56,285 nucleotides of DNA from Burkholderiales bacterium. Lineage in GTDB: Bacteria; Pseudomonadota; Gammaproteobacteria; Burkholderiales; Burkholderiaceae_C. The notes below the pieces were generated by a model. It was not told the origin of the DNA. It searched no databases and saw only the letters and a list, made by a program, of their open reading frames with translations. Positions 1 through 6,962 of the stretch are shown in pieces. The number at the start of each line of letters is the position of its first letter. Positions within the stretch are counted from its first letter, which is position 1. A program made the position numbers and the translations under genes. The stretch is from assembly GCA_016223165.1 (NCBI GenBank), contig JACRPO010000021.1:1-56285 (forward strand), in the 5' to 3' direction.

Positions 1-67
1 GCTTGGACAGGGACTGCAACTCCCGATCAGTCGCGGCATCCAGTTCGATCTTCTCGGCAACTCGCAT
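1..67 (-). mobile_element. IS630-family transposase, N-terminal fragment (window edge)
   Basis: The minus strand from an ATG at 65-67 reads MRVAEKIELDAATDRELQSL before leaving the window. This matches the usual N-terminus of IS630/Tc1-mariner-type transposases, where this segment precedes a helix-turn-helix. Only 22 codons are visible, so integrity and exact IS identity cannot be judged. The element end should lie between 68 and about 130, where the inverted pair AAGTT/AACTT occurs at 109-122. Its position at the edge of an integron-cassette region fits an insertion into the array. Confidence 0.55.
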
Positions 68-130
68 CGCTCCGCCCTCCTGGGCGATTGGAGTATGCCG
101 GGGCCGATAAGTTCTATAACTTCACGCGCA

Positions 131-586
131 CTACACTAGCACGCCAAGACGGTTCCTCAGGTAGGGCGGCTGGCCCTGTTTGCCAACCAACACGCGGGCG
201 TCGTCGGTCAGACTGTCTCTTGCAGTCTCCACGATCTTGAGCTTGCCACCCTTCTCAAGACCGAAGAGGATGGACTCTGCCGGTCCGCGAATGCGGCAGT
301 GGTCGTGCAAGACCTCCTCAATGACCGGGTAGATCGTCTTGTGCCGGGCCCGGATGCTGTCGTGTAGTGCGTACTCGAAGCAAATGCCGTACTCACCACT
401 GCCTTCTTGGTAGATCCGCGCCAACTGCTCGAGCGTGATCTTTGGGGGCCCGCCAAGAGCATCGACTGTCGGGCCGTGCGATGCGTACAGCATCGCACGT
501 AGGATAGAAGCGACCATGGTGTAGCGGGCACGGACCGCCTCGGCCACTTCGGCACTCTGGATCTCAAGAGAGAGTCTTTCGCTCAT
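131..586 (-). CDS. Hypothetical protein, reverse-oriented gene beside attC1
   Basis: A 151-residue protein starting at ATG 586, preceded on its strand by a GGAAAGG Shine-Dalgarno-like motif at good spacing. I do not recognise the family. It looks soluble and mixed alpha/beta, with no signal peptide or membrane segment. It lies left of the attC-like site at 640-769 and points away from it, so it would be a cassette gene carried in reverse orientation that needs its own promoter. The stop is about 65 bp from the IS630 start, so the C-terminus could have been shortened by the insertion; nothing visible proves this. Confidence 0.6.
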   Translation of the reverse strand: MSERLSLEIQSAEVAEAVRARYTMVASILRAMLYASHGPTVDALGGPPKITLEQLARIYQEGSGEYGICFEYALHDSIRARHKTIYPVIEEVLHDHCRIRGPAESILFGLEKGGKLKIVETARDSLTDDARVLVGKQGQPPYLRNRLGVLV

Positions 587-639
587 TGATTGCCTTTCCG
601 TCGCGACTGCATGCGCGCAGCGATGCCTGTTTGGGTGAC

Positions 640-769
640 GCCTAACGCTCGAGCTGAGGCGGCGAGGCAGGGTGCGTTGGGCCGGGCGGCGACAATCTTG
701 CGAAGCTTTGCGCCGCCCGGCCCAAGGCGCCCTGCCTCTGAGGGTCGCCTCTCGAGCGAGGGGTTAGGC
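640..769 (+). other. attC-like integron recombination site 1
   Basis: A 130-bp imperfect palindrome. The outer boxes are GCCTAAC (640-646, R'' consensus RYYYAAC) and GTTAGGC (763-769, R' consensus GTTRRRY), exact reverse complements. Inside, 666-691 pairs with 711-736 with only two mismatches, closing a 19-nt loop that begins ACAAT. The flanking inner segments share a CTCGAG core on both sides. This is the architecture of long chromosomal attC sites, which fold as single-stranded hairpins for IntI recombination. Orientation is forward, so the cassette to its right starts just inside R'. Confidence 0.85.
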
Positions 770-855
770 CTTTGCAGGCCTTTGGTTAGGCCTCACGGAG
801 TCCCGACTTGATGCGATAGTGCGATCATCTGAGATTTCGGCGGAGAGAGGTATAC

Positions 856-2763
856 ATGAGCTTCGTCGGTGCACTGAGGGATGCCTTCAACATCTACATC
901 GGCGACGCCGGCACAAAGATCGGACTATGGATCGCCGCAGTAGCGCTTCTTTCTGGCTTTGTGGCCGCGTACCTTGCTTGGAAGCCAGAACGCCGTGCAA
1001 GGAGAGTGCAGAGGGCCGAGGAAGATCGCTTCGCTCTAGCCCACGTTGAGCGCGACGAATACATGCTCGCCCTACGCCACTATATTGACCCCGACTGCAC
1101 CGCCATCGACCCTACAGGCGAAGACGATCTACGAGCAGCCGTTCCCACACGGCAACCCATACAGCAGTTCTGGCAAGACATTCTCGACGCCAACTCGAAG
1201 TATAAACACACGATTGTGCTTGCCGATACTGGAATGGGCAAGACCTCGCTCTTGTACAAACTTGTCCACTCTTCACTGACGTATCAATCCAGCAGGAACG
1301 TTCGGGTCATTTTTGTCCCACTGGGGCGCCCCGGAGCAGTTCAAAAAATCGCCGCTGTTGAGCGAAAGAACGAAACGGTTCTCCTGCTGGATGCCCTTGA
1401 TGAGGATACGCAGGCGGTGGAGGATCATGCGCAGCGAACTCGTGAGCTAATGAGCGCTGCGCAAGATTTCTATCGTGTCGTACTGACGTGCCGCACTCAA
1501 TTCTTCGCCCGCGATGAAGAGATACCGAGAGAGACTGGAATTGTAAGGATCTCACCACGCGGCGCGGGCCTTGCCAAAGAGTATCGCCTATACAAGGTCT
1601 ACTTGGCACCGTTCAACGAGCAACAGGTCAATGCTTGGCTAACAAGACGCTTCCCATGGTTTGCGCATGCTCGACGCGCGAAGGCGCGAGCTCTGATAGC
1701 CAAGCTACCCGAACTAGTGGTACGACCCCTACTCCTAACGGCTTTGCCCGATCTCGTCGAGGATGGCGTGAGTGTCGCGAACGTCCATGAACTATACGCG
1801 CGAATCGTTCATAAGTGGCTTGTTCGCGAGCGCGCAAGCGAGAGAGAGCAGAAGTCGCTTCTGCAGCTTTCGCAGCGGATCGCAATGGATGTCTACCTGA
1901 ACAGAGTTCGCCGCCAGTCGGAGCGGATCCCGCCAAGCGAAATGAGGTGGATCCTCACAGCAGGCGAAGACCTGTCGCGTCTACGGAGTCGTTCGCTACT
2001 CAACCGAGATCGCGAAGGCAACCTGAAGTTCGCGCATCGCTCAATGATGGAGTATCTGTTTGTTGCCGCGTTCCTGAACGGCGAGCGAGCTTGCTTGAAT
2101 GCGGCCTGGACGGATTTCATGATCGAGCTGTTCTGGAACGCTGTCGACTCATCAGTTCGTGACGAGCAGCTCCACAAGCGGATCCAAGACATCCTGACGT
2201 ACGACGACATTAGAGGGCCTGGTATTCTTGTTGAGGGAAAGAGACTAGGGTTCCTGAAGGAGTCAGCACGGAAGGTCCGCGCAAGCCCAGACAAATACGA
2301 GGGACTTTCGGTTCGCATTGGGCGCTCGGATGGCCTTTATCTAGTTTGTGATCTACTTGGGGAACGCATATTCGAGTTTGATGGATATGGGCGGCGGGAA
2401 ACCACTCCACTGGAGGTCGGCCCGGAGCTGCGAGCGTATATCGGCAAGTTTCAGAAGGGCGTCAGCCCTTGGCGCCCGGCGAGGAGTGACGAAGTGCTTG
2501 GGCTCCTGCGATTCAAGACCGTACGGCCCTTGGCAGCTAGGATGCAGGCAAACTTTTGGGCAACAGACGCGCCTGGGCGTCACCTTTCACTTGTTCGGCT
2601 GGGACAGACGCCAAGCGAGGACACTGCAACTGTGGTTCTGAACCGACAACGAGGCAGTGACCATGGCCTAAGGGGGATAGCCGTGCTTGTTATGTCGAAC
2701 GGTGCCTTGGAGTACTACTACGCCAGGCTGCGGGGACGTATGGTCACAGGCGCTTGGTTGTGA
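856..2763 (+). CDS. Membrane-anchored NACHT-type STAND NTPase, probable anti-phage NLR-like protein
   Basis: A 635-residue protein; the start at 856 has a strong GGAGAGAGG ribosome site 5 bp upstream. One transmembrane helix lies at about residues 22-42. A P-loop follows at A123-T130 (ADTGMGKT), then a NACHT-style Walker B, VLLLDALDED, at 175-184, in which the acidic cluster after hhhhD is the family hallmark. Helical NACHT-associated sequence runs to about 420. The C-terminal ~200 residues match nothing I know and may be the sensor. Bacterial NACHT proteins are known phage-defence NTPases (established); this role is inferred here. The gene is alone between two attC-like sites, with AT-richer, less biased codons than the housekeeping genes, fitting transfer on an integron cassette. 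Confidence 0.8.
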   Translation: MSFVGALRDAFNIYIGDAGTKIGLWIAAVALLSGFVAAYLAWKPERRARRVQRAEEDRFALAHVERDEYMLALRHYIDPDCTAIDPTGEDDLRAAVPTRQPIQQFWQDILDANSKYKHTIVLADTGMGKTSLLYKLVHSSLTYQSSRNVRVIFVPLGRPGAVQKIAAVERKNETVLLLDALDEDTQAVEDHAQRTRELMSAAQDFYRVVLTCRTQFFARDEEIPRETGIVRISPRGAGLAKEYRLYKVYLAPFNEQQVNAWLTRRFPWFAHARRAKARALIAKLPELVVRPLLLTALPDLVEDGVSVANVHELYARIVHKWLVRERASEREQKSLLQLSQRIAMDVYLNRVRRQSERIPPSEMRWILTAGEDLSRLRSRSLLNRDREGNLKFAHRSMMEYLFVAAFLNGERACLNAAWTDFMIELFWNAVDSSVRDEQLHKRIQDILTYDDIRGPGILVEGKRLGFLKESARKVRASPDKYEGLSVRIGRSDGLYLVCDLLGERIFEFDGYGRRETTPLEVGPELRAYIGKFQKGVSPWRPARSDEVLGLLRFKTVRPLAARMQANFWATDAPGRHLSLVRLGQTPSEDTATVVLNRQRGSDHGLRGIAVLVMSNGALEYYYARLRGRMVTGAWL

Positions 2764-2931
2764 GGCACCACTACTGTCCGGTTCCCAGCGAGGTCGAGGT
2801 GCCGGAAGCAAGCACTGGCGCGGGTTGTGAGCTGTCTTGGGTTGGTGCCGATTTGAACGCAGAACCGGGCCTGGCGGGTACTGTGGCTACTCCTGAGGAC
2901 GGGGAGTGGTCCGATGAATGCAGGCTGTGAC

Positions 2932-3068
2932 GGCTAACGTTCGAGCTGGGGCGACCTGCGAGGCGTGGCGCCCTGTGGCCGCGCAGGACAATGGAGCCCG
3001 CGACTGCCCTGCGCGGCCACAGGGCGCCACGCCTCGTGGGGTCGTCTCTCGAGCGAGGGGTTTTAGGC
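2932..3068 (+). other. attC-like integron recombination site 2, degenerate R' box
   Basis: A 137-bp palindrome of the same subfamily as the site at 640-769. A perfect 29-bp stem (2959-2987 with 3008-3036) closes a 20-nt loop, again beginning ACAAT. The left box is GGCTAAC at 2932-2938. The right box reads GTTTTAGGC around 3060-3068, that is GTTAGGC with two extra T residues, so the R' core is altered. The inner flanks (CGAGCTGGGGCG, and CTCTCGAGCGAGGGG) match site 1. It marks the 3' end of the NACHT cassette. Whether an integrase can still cut it is uncertain. Confidence 0.8.
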
Positions 3069-3069
3069 G

Positions 3070-4011
3070 TCAGTTCCAGGCGCGAATGACGTTGGCCGCC
3101 GCAGCCGCATCCTTGCCGACTGTTGGTGTCGATCGCAGTGCCTTGACATCGTCAGCCAGCCTCATTTGGGAGGCGGATCGATTGCCTTGCGTGAGCAACA
3201 CATCGGCCGCCTCCAAGATTGCCCGGTACTGAGCCAAGTCCGCAGTTGGCCTTAGCAGAATTTGCCCCTGCTGCTCGGCCGACAGCGCTTGACGGAGCCG
3301 GGCTTGAAGCAGCGCGCTCTTCGCAAGGACCTGCCACCTTGCCAAGGACTCAGCTAGTGCCTTCTCTTCGGCTGACAAGTTTGCTGACTGAAGGGAAGGG
3401 GCGCTGGCCGCTTCGGTCGCTAGCTCATGCAACTCGAAGATCAGCTTGCGACCGCTAGCAGTGGTCGCTTGCTTGCCAAGCACGGCTGCCAATGGTGTGT
3501 TGCCGGAGATCTGTTGGATCCAGATCTCTTCTGCACTGCCGGACCCACTTCCACTCCCGACCCCGCCCGCGGCGAAGTACTGCTTTGAGAGCATCTTGTT
3601 GAGAGCCATTTTCGCGTCCTCGTAGGTCATGGCGACCGTTGCCGGCTTGACCACGCATCGGACCACCTCGACGTCGCGAACAGAGGGCGTCACCCAACCA
3701 GCCAAGCCGTCTTGATCGGACGGCGGCTTGACTCGCACCACCATCGCGGTGGCGTCATTCGCATTGCACGGTATTGTGCAAACTACCTGGCCACTAGGTC
3801 CCGATCTGTCGGGGCATTTGGCACCGTCAAGTCTTGAAGCCCCTCGGAACAGGTCAAATACCCCGACGCCTTGAAACGGCTTCGGAGCAGCCTCGCCGTA
3901 TGCGAGCTTTTCGACGCTAATCCGCAGGGTCGCAGTCTTCTGCTGCGCAGCAGCGCTACCGCACATGGCGATCACTACGCCTGAGAGTGCGGCGACTCGG
4001 TTGACTTTCAT
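3070..4011 (-). CDS. Exported hypothetical protein, cassette-associated
   Basis: I chose ATG 4009-4011 because AAAGGAGG sits at ideal spacing before it and the product then begins with a clean signal peptide (MKVNRVAALSGVVIAMCGSA, cut after AAA); a start 14 codons upstream lacks this. The mature protein (313 residues with leader) has paired cysteines, a GSGSGSGS linker near residue 157 and a helical, Ala/Gln-rich C-terminal half. The family is not recognised. The stop lies two bases from attC2, so the gene is reversed relative to the site. It overlaps the upstream membrane-protein gene by 56 bp, implying a two-gene operon. Confidence 0.65.
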   Translation of the reverse strand: MKVNRVAALSGVVIAMCGSAAAQQKTATLRISVEKLAYGEAAPKPFQGVGVFDLFRGASRLDGAKCPDRSGPSGQVVCTIPCNANDATAMVVRVKPPSDQDGLAGWVTPSVRDVEVVRCVVKPATVAMTYEDAKMALNKMLSKQYFAAGGVGSGSGSGSAEEIWIQQISGNTPLAAVLGKQATTASGRKLIFELHELATEAASAPSLQSANLSAEEKALAESLARWQVLAKSALLQARLRQALSAEQQGQILLRPTADLAQYRAILEAADVLLTQGNRSASQMRLADDVKALRSTPTVGKDAAAAANVIRAWN

Positions 4012-4669
4012 GCGCAACCTCCTTTGGCTTCTGGCGAAGAGCGCCGAGAACAAGGGTCATGACGAGAACGCCCAGTGAGAGTAGTGCAATCTGCATTTCC
4101 TTCGGTTGCCGTGCAATGTAATTCGCTGTCGTCGCCCTCTCGACACGGCACGTGAGCCTTTCGCCTTGGAGTGGCCGTGAGTAGGCCGCAATGTCTTCTG
4201 GCTTAGCAACAGGTAGAGTGAGGACCCGCAGTTGAAAGAGATAGTTTGGTGTCGCTGGGCGAATTCTGACGGTCAACCGCTCTGCCGCGATAGGGTGGTC
4301 CGGGCAGAGGTCGCCGGGGCAGCGCTGATTGGCAAGTGGATGTACAAGCAGGTTCGGATCGCCCTCCGCAGTGGCCTGCTCGACATGGTTCAGAAGGGTG
4401 ATTCGTGTAATGACAGCATCGCGAGCGGTGACTGTCACCGGGAGCGCTTCTGGCATCTCCCCAAAAGTGTGGACGCGGACAAGCGCGGCGCCGGTGGCGT
4501 CGCTACTTACAGCAAGCACCACGACGCACTGGCTCAACCAGCGGTCCATGATGCCTTTGATCGTCGTCTCGCTGAAGGCGAGCAGCGGCGCCAAGAATAG
4601 GGTCGCCGTCACTGCAACTGCGGCGCCAATCCGGGTTCGCAGCACGGCTAGGGGAGCGAGGTTCTGCAT
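3956..4669 (-). CDS. Hypothetical membrane protein with two TM helices
   Basis: From ATG 4669 the product is 237 residues, with an N-terminal hydrophobic helix (about residues 14-33), a roughly 160-residue extracytoplasmic region containing several cysteines (CPGDLCPDHP), and a C-terminal helix (MQIALLSLGVLVMTLVLGAL) before a basic tail. A longer GTG start at 4741 is possible but would run into the neighbouring relic. The gene overlaps the downstream exported-protein gene and was probably co-transcribed with it, suggesting a secreted/membrane pair. The family is not recognised. It may be the payload of a third, reversed cassette; no closing attC was found. Confidence 0.6.
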   Translation of the reverse strand: MQNLAPLAVLRTRIGAAVAVTATLFLAPLLAFSETTIKGIMDRWLSQCVVVLAVSSDATGAALVRVHTFGEMPEALPVTVTARDAVITRITLLNHVEQATAEGDPNLLVHPLANQRCPGDLCPDHPIAAERLTVRIRPATPNYLFQLRVLTLPVAKPEDIAAYSRPLQGERLTCRVERATTANYIARQPKEMQIALLSLGVLVMTLVLGALRQKPKEVAHESQPSRRTLRRSDRHVR

Positions 4670-4697
4670 ATTGCGGGTGTAGGTTCTGCTGACGCCT

Positions 4698-5022
4698 CTA
4701 GACGTGAGTTGGACCGCCTGGACATGTCGATCGGCAGACACCTCTCGATTTGCTCAGCTTCACATGCGGACCTGTCCGTTTTGGAGATGTCGAATTCACC
4801 TCGCAGACGCGTGCGCTGCCCAAGGATGGGCCTTCGTCGACGATGAGTTCCACGGCGGTCTGCCGGCGGCGGTTCCGCGCCCAAGGGCACGCAGACCAGC
4901 GCGCCGCCGTACTTGGCGGCCCAGCGCCGGCGGCCGTGTTGGCTCGCCGCCACCTTCTTGATCACGCGCGTCGCAGCGTTCGCTTCTGCTCTCGCCGCGC
5001 GCGTGGCCGTGTCGCGTGTCAT
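4698..5022 (-). pseudogene. Frameshifted relic of a small conserved protein
   Basis: An ATG at 5022 with AGGGAGG upstream opens a frame reading VIKKVAASQHGRRRWAAKYG then GALVCV. The natural continuation (RRRQTAVELIVDEGP) is in the next frame, reached near 4870, and ends at TAG 4698-4700. The pattern, a basic helical start, then ALVCVR, then TVELIVDE, is one I associate with a small conserved proteobacterial protein of unknown function. The two halves in different frames indicate a frameshift. The unshifted frame continues as a biased, meaningless sequence. Confidence 0.45.
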
Positions 5023-5309
5023 CGGCCCTCCCTGGGGCGCCTCGGCGTTGACCGCCCGGCGCCTTTCGACTCTTGCAGCCAGCTTAGGCCGTGCGCGGCG
5101 CATCGTCCATCCTGCCGACTACCAATCTCCGGCACATGCGCCGCGTCCTCGCCGGGCGCGCGGCCGCCGCGCACGCCCCTCGCCGCTCAGGTGTAAGCTG
5201 CCGGCCAGCCGGCGGCTGTCTACTCGGGTTTCCCATAAGAACACCCGGGGCGCGGAGCCCCTGACTTTCCTTCCTCCCCTTTCAGACCCCCTTGCAGGAG
5301 ACGGCAGAC

Positions 5310-6494
5310 ATGAGCAAGCGTGACGTGGTGGTGCTGAGCGCGGTGCGTTCGGCGATCGGCAGCTTCGGCGGCAGCCTGGCAGACATGGAGCCGGCCGAGC
5401 TGGCCGGCGTGGTGATGAAGGAGTCCATCAAGCGCAGCGGCGTGGACCCGAAGAGCATCAACTACGTGACGGTGGGCAATACGATCCCGACCGAGGTCCG
5501 CTTCCCCTATGTGGCGCGCGTCGCCTCCATCCAGGCCGGGCTGCCGATGGACAGCGTGGCGATGAGCCTGAACCGCCTGTGCAGCTCGGGCCTGCAGGCG
5601 ATCGTCACGACTTCGCAGCAGATCCTGCTCGGCGATTGCGACTACGGCGTCGGCGGCGGCGTCGAGAACATGAGCCGCGGCGGCTACCTGAGCCCGGCCA
5701 TGCGCAGCGGCGCGCGCATGGGCGACACCAAGCTCGTCGACATGATGGTCGCCACGCTGACCGACCCCTTCGGTGTCGGCCACATGGGCATCACGGCCGA
5801 GAACCTGGCCGCCAAGTGGGGCCTCACGCGCGAGATGCAGGACGCGCTGGCGGTGGAGAGCCAGAAGCGCGCCGCCGCGGCCATCGCCGAGGGCCGCTTC
5901 AAGAGCCAGATCTTCCCCATCGTCAAGGAGACGAAGAAGGGCACGGTCACCTTCGATACCGACGAGTACGTGAAGGCCAATACGACGATGGAGTCGCTGG
6001 CCAAGCTGAAGCCCGCGTTCAAGAAGGACGGCACCGTCACGGCCGGCAACGCCAGCGGCATCAACGACGGCGCCGCGTTCTTCGTGCTCGGTGATGCCGA
6101 GCTCTCGGTCAAGGCCGGCTACAAGCCGATCGCGCGGCTCGTCAGCTACGCGGTGGCCGGCGTGCCCAACGAGATCATGGGCGAGGGCCCGATCCCGGCC
6201 TCGAAGATGGCGCTGAAGAAGGCCGGCCTCACGGTGGACAAGATGGATGTCATCGAGAGCAACGAAGCCTTCGCCGCGCAGGCGCTGGCCGTCTCGCGCG
6301 CCCTTGAGCTCGACCCGAAGAAGACGAACCCGAACGGCGGCGCCATCGCGCTCGGCCACCCCATCGGCTGCTCGGGCGCCTTCATCGCCACCAAGGCGCT
6401 CTATGAGCTGCAGCGCATCAACGGGCGTTATGCGCTGGTGACGATGTGCATCGGCGGCGGGCAGGGCATTGCGGCGGTGTTCGAGCGGGTCTGA
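5310..6494 (+). CDS. bktB: Acetyl-CoA C-acyltransferase (thiolase), BktB-like
   Basis: A 394-residue biosynthetic-type thiolase condensing acyl-CoA with acetyl-CoA, or the reverse. The start at 5310 follows GCAGGAG; a TTG 18 bp earlier is less likely. The nucleophile is C91 in NRLCSSGLQAI, with H350 (GHPIG) and C380 (MCIGGGQG) completing the active site. The closest match from memory is BktB/PhaA of Cupriavidus, so roles in polyhydroxyalkanoate supply or fatty-acid beta-oxidation are both possible. It stands alone, transcribed toward a strong terminator at 6533. Confidence 0.9.
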   Translation: MSKRDVVVLSAVRSAIGSFGGSLADMEPAELAGVVMKESIKRSGVDPKSINYVTVGNTIPTEVRFPYVARVASIQAGLPMDSVAMSLNRLCSSGLQAIVTTSQQILLGDCDYGVGGGVENMSRGGYLSPAMRSGARMGDTKLVDMMVATLTDPFGVGHMGITAENLAAKWGLTREMQDALAVESQKRAAAAIAEGRFKSQIFPIVKETKKGTVTFDTDEYVKANTTMESLAKLKPAFKKDGTVTAGNASGINDGAAFFVLGDAELSVKAGYKPIARLVSYAVAGVPNEIMGEGPIPASKMALKKAGLTVDKMDVIESNEAFAAQALAVSRALELDPKKTNPNGGAIALGHPIGCSGAFIATKALYELQRINGRYALVTMCIGGGQGIAAVFERV

Positions 6495-6532
6495 TCGCGC
6501 TGTAGCCGTCTCCCCGTCGCTCCTGGCTGGAA

Positions 6533-6565
6533 GGGGCTCTGCCGAAAGGCAGAGCCCCTTGTTCG
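6533..6565 (+). terminator. Rho-independent terminator after the thiolase gene
   Basis: A perfect 11-bp stem, GGGGCTCTGCC / GGCAGAGCCCC, around a GAAA tetraloop, followed by TTGTTCGTTC. It lies 39 bp after the thiolase stop and should end that transcript. Confidence 0.85.
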
Positions 6566-6594
6566 TTCCGGCGGATTCGTGGCGTGCCGTCACG

Positions 6595-6835
6595 GCACCG
6601 GCCTGCGGCTCAGGCGGTGGCAAACCACCGGGGTGGCACGCCACCGTGGTGGCAGGGCGTGGGGTGTGGGGGGCGCGGGCGCAGGGAGGATTCGCGGTCG
6701 CCTCCCGGGTTGCAAGTCGAAGCGGTGTTGATGAGGCAACGCTGGCAGGCAGAAGTCGGTGCCCCGCGAGCGGCGACCGGAGACCGCGCCCCACGCGCCC
6801 CGCGCCACGCCAGGGTCTTCGCACGCCTTCCCGGC
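6595..6835 (+). repeat. Dispersed ~240-bp intergenic repeat, copy 1
   Basis: This stretch between the thiolase terminator and the peroxidase gene is closely matched by about 53757-53997. The shared core includes GCAGGGCGTGGGGTGTGG, a segment containing GGAGGATTCGCGGTCGCCTC, and CCCCGCGAGCGGCGACCGGA. The left end contains short GGTGGC/GCCACC inverted repeats. No conserved reading frame is evident. It looks like a lineage-specific repeat family, possibly MITE-like or a structured RNA. Confidence 0.8.
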
Positions 6836-6962
6836 ATACGCAATCGGGATGATGCTCGAAGGCCGCGGGCGTGAGCGAATCGCGCGCGGGAGAACGAGGG
6901 TCGCGGCGCACGACGCCGGCCCCAGGCAAGAAGCCAACAACCAAGAAGCCGGAGGAGGAGCC

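Noticed and set aside
590..811. A 73-codon frame
   Set aside because: It lies wholly across the attC1 palindrome and has no ribosome site; it is a by-product of the structured site.
640..3068. CRISPR-like interpretation of the repeated palindromes
   Set aside because: Only two copies, over 2 kb apart with a gene between, no spacers and no cas genes.
3956..4053. The longer start at 4053 for the exported protein
   Set aside because: It lacks a ribosome site and would bury the signal peptide; ATG 4011 has AAAGGAGG and a clean leader.
4560..4714. A possible third attC ending in GTTGGAC at 4708-4714
   Set aside because: The 7-mer fits GTTRRRY, but there is no matching inverse core or stem upstream, so it is chance.
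4648..5103. The full 151-codon unshifted minus-strand frame as an intact gene
   Set aside because: Its second half is biased, unrelated sequence, while the conserved continuation is in another frame, so a relic is more likely.
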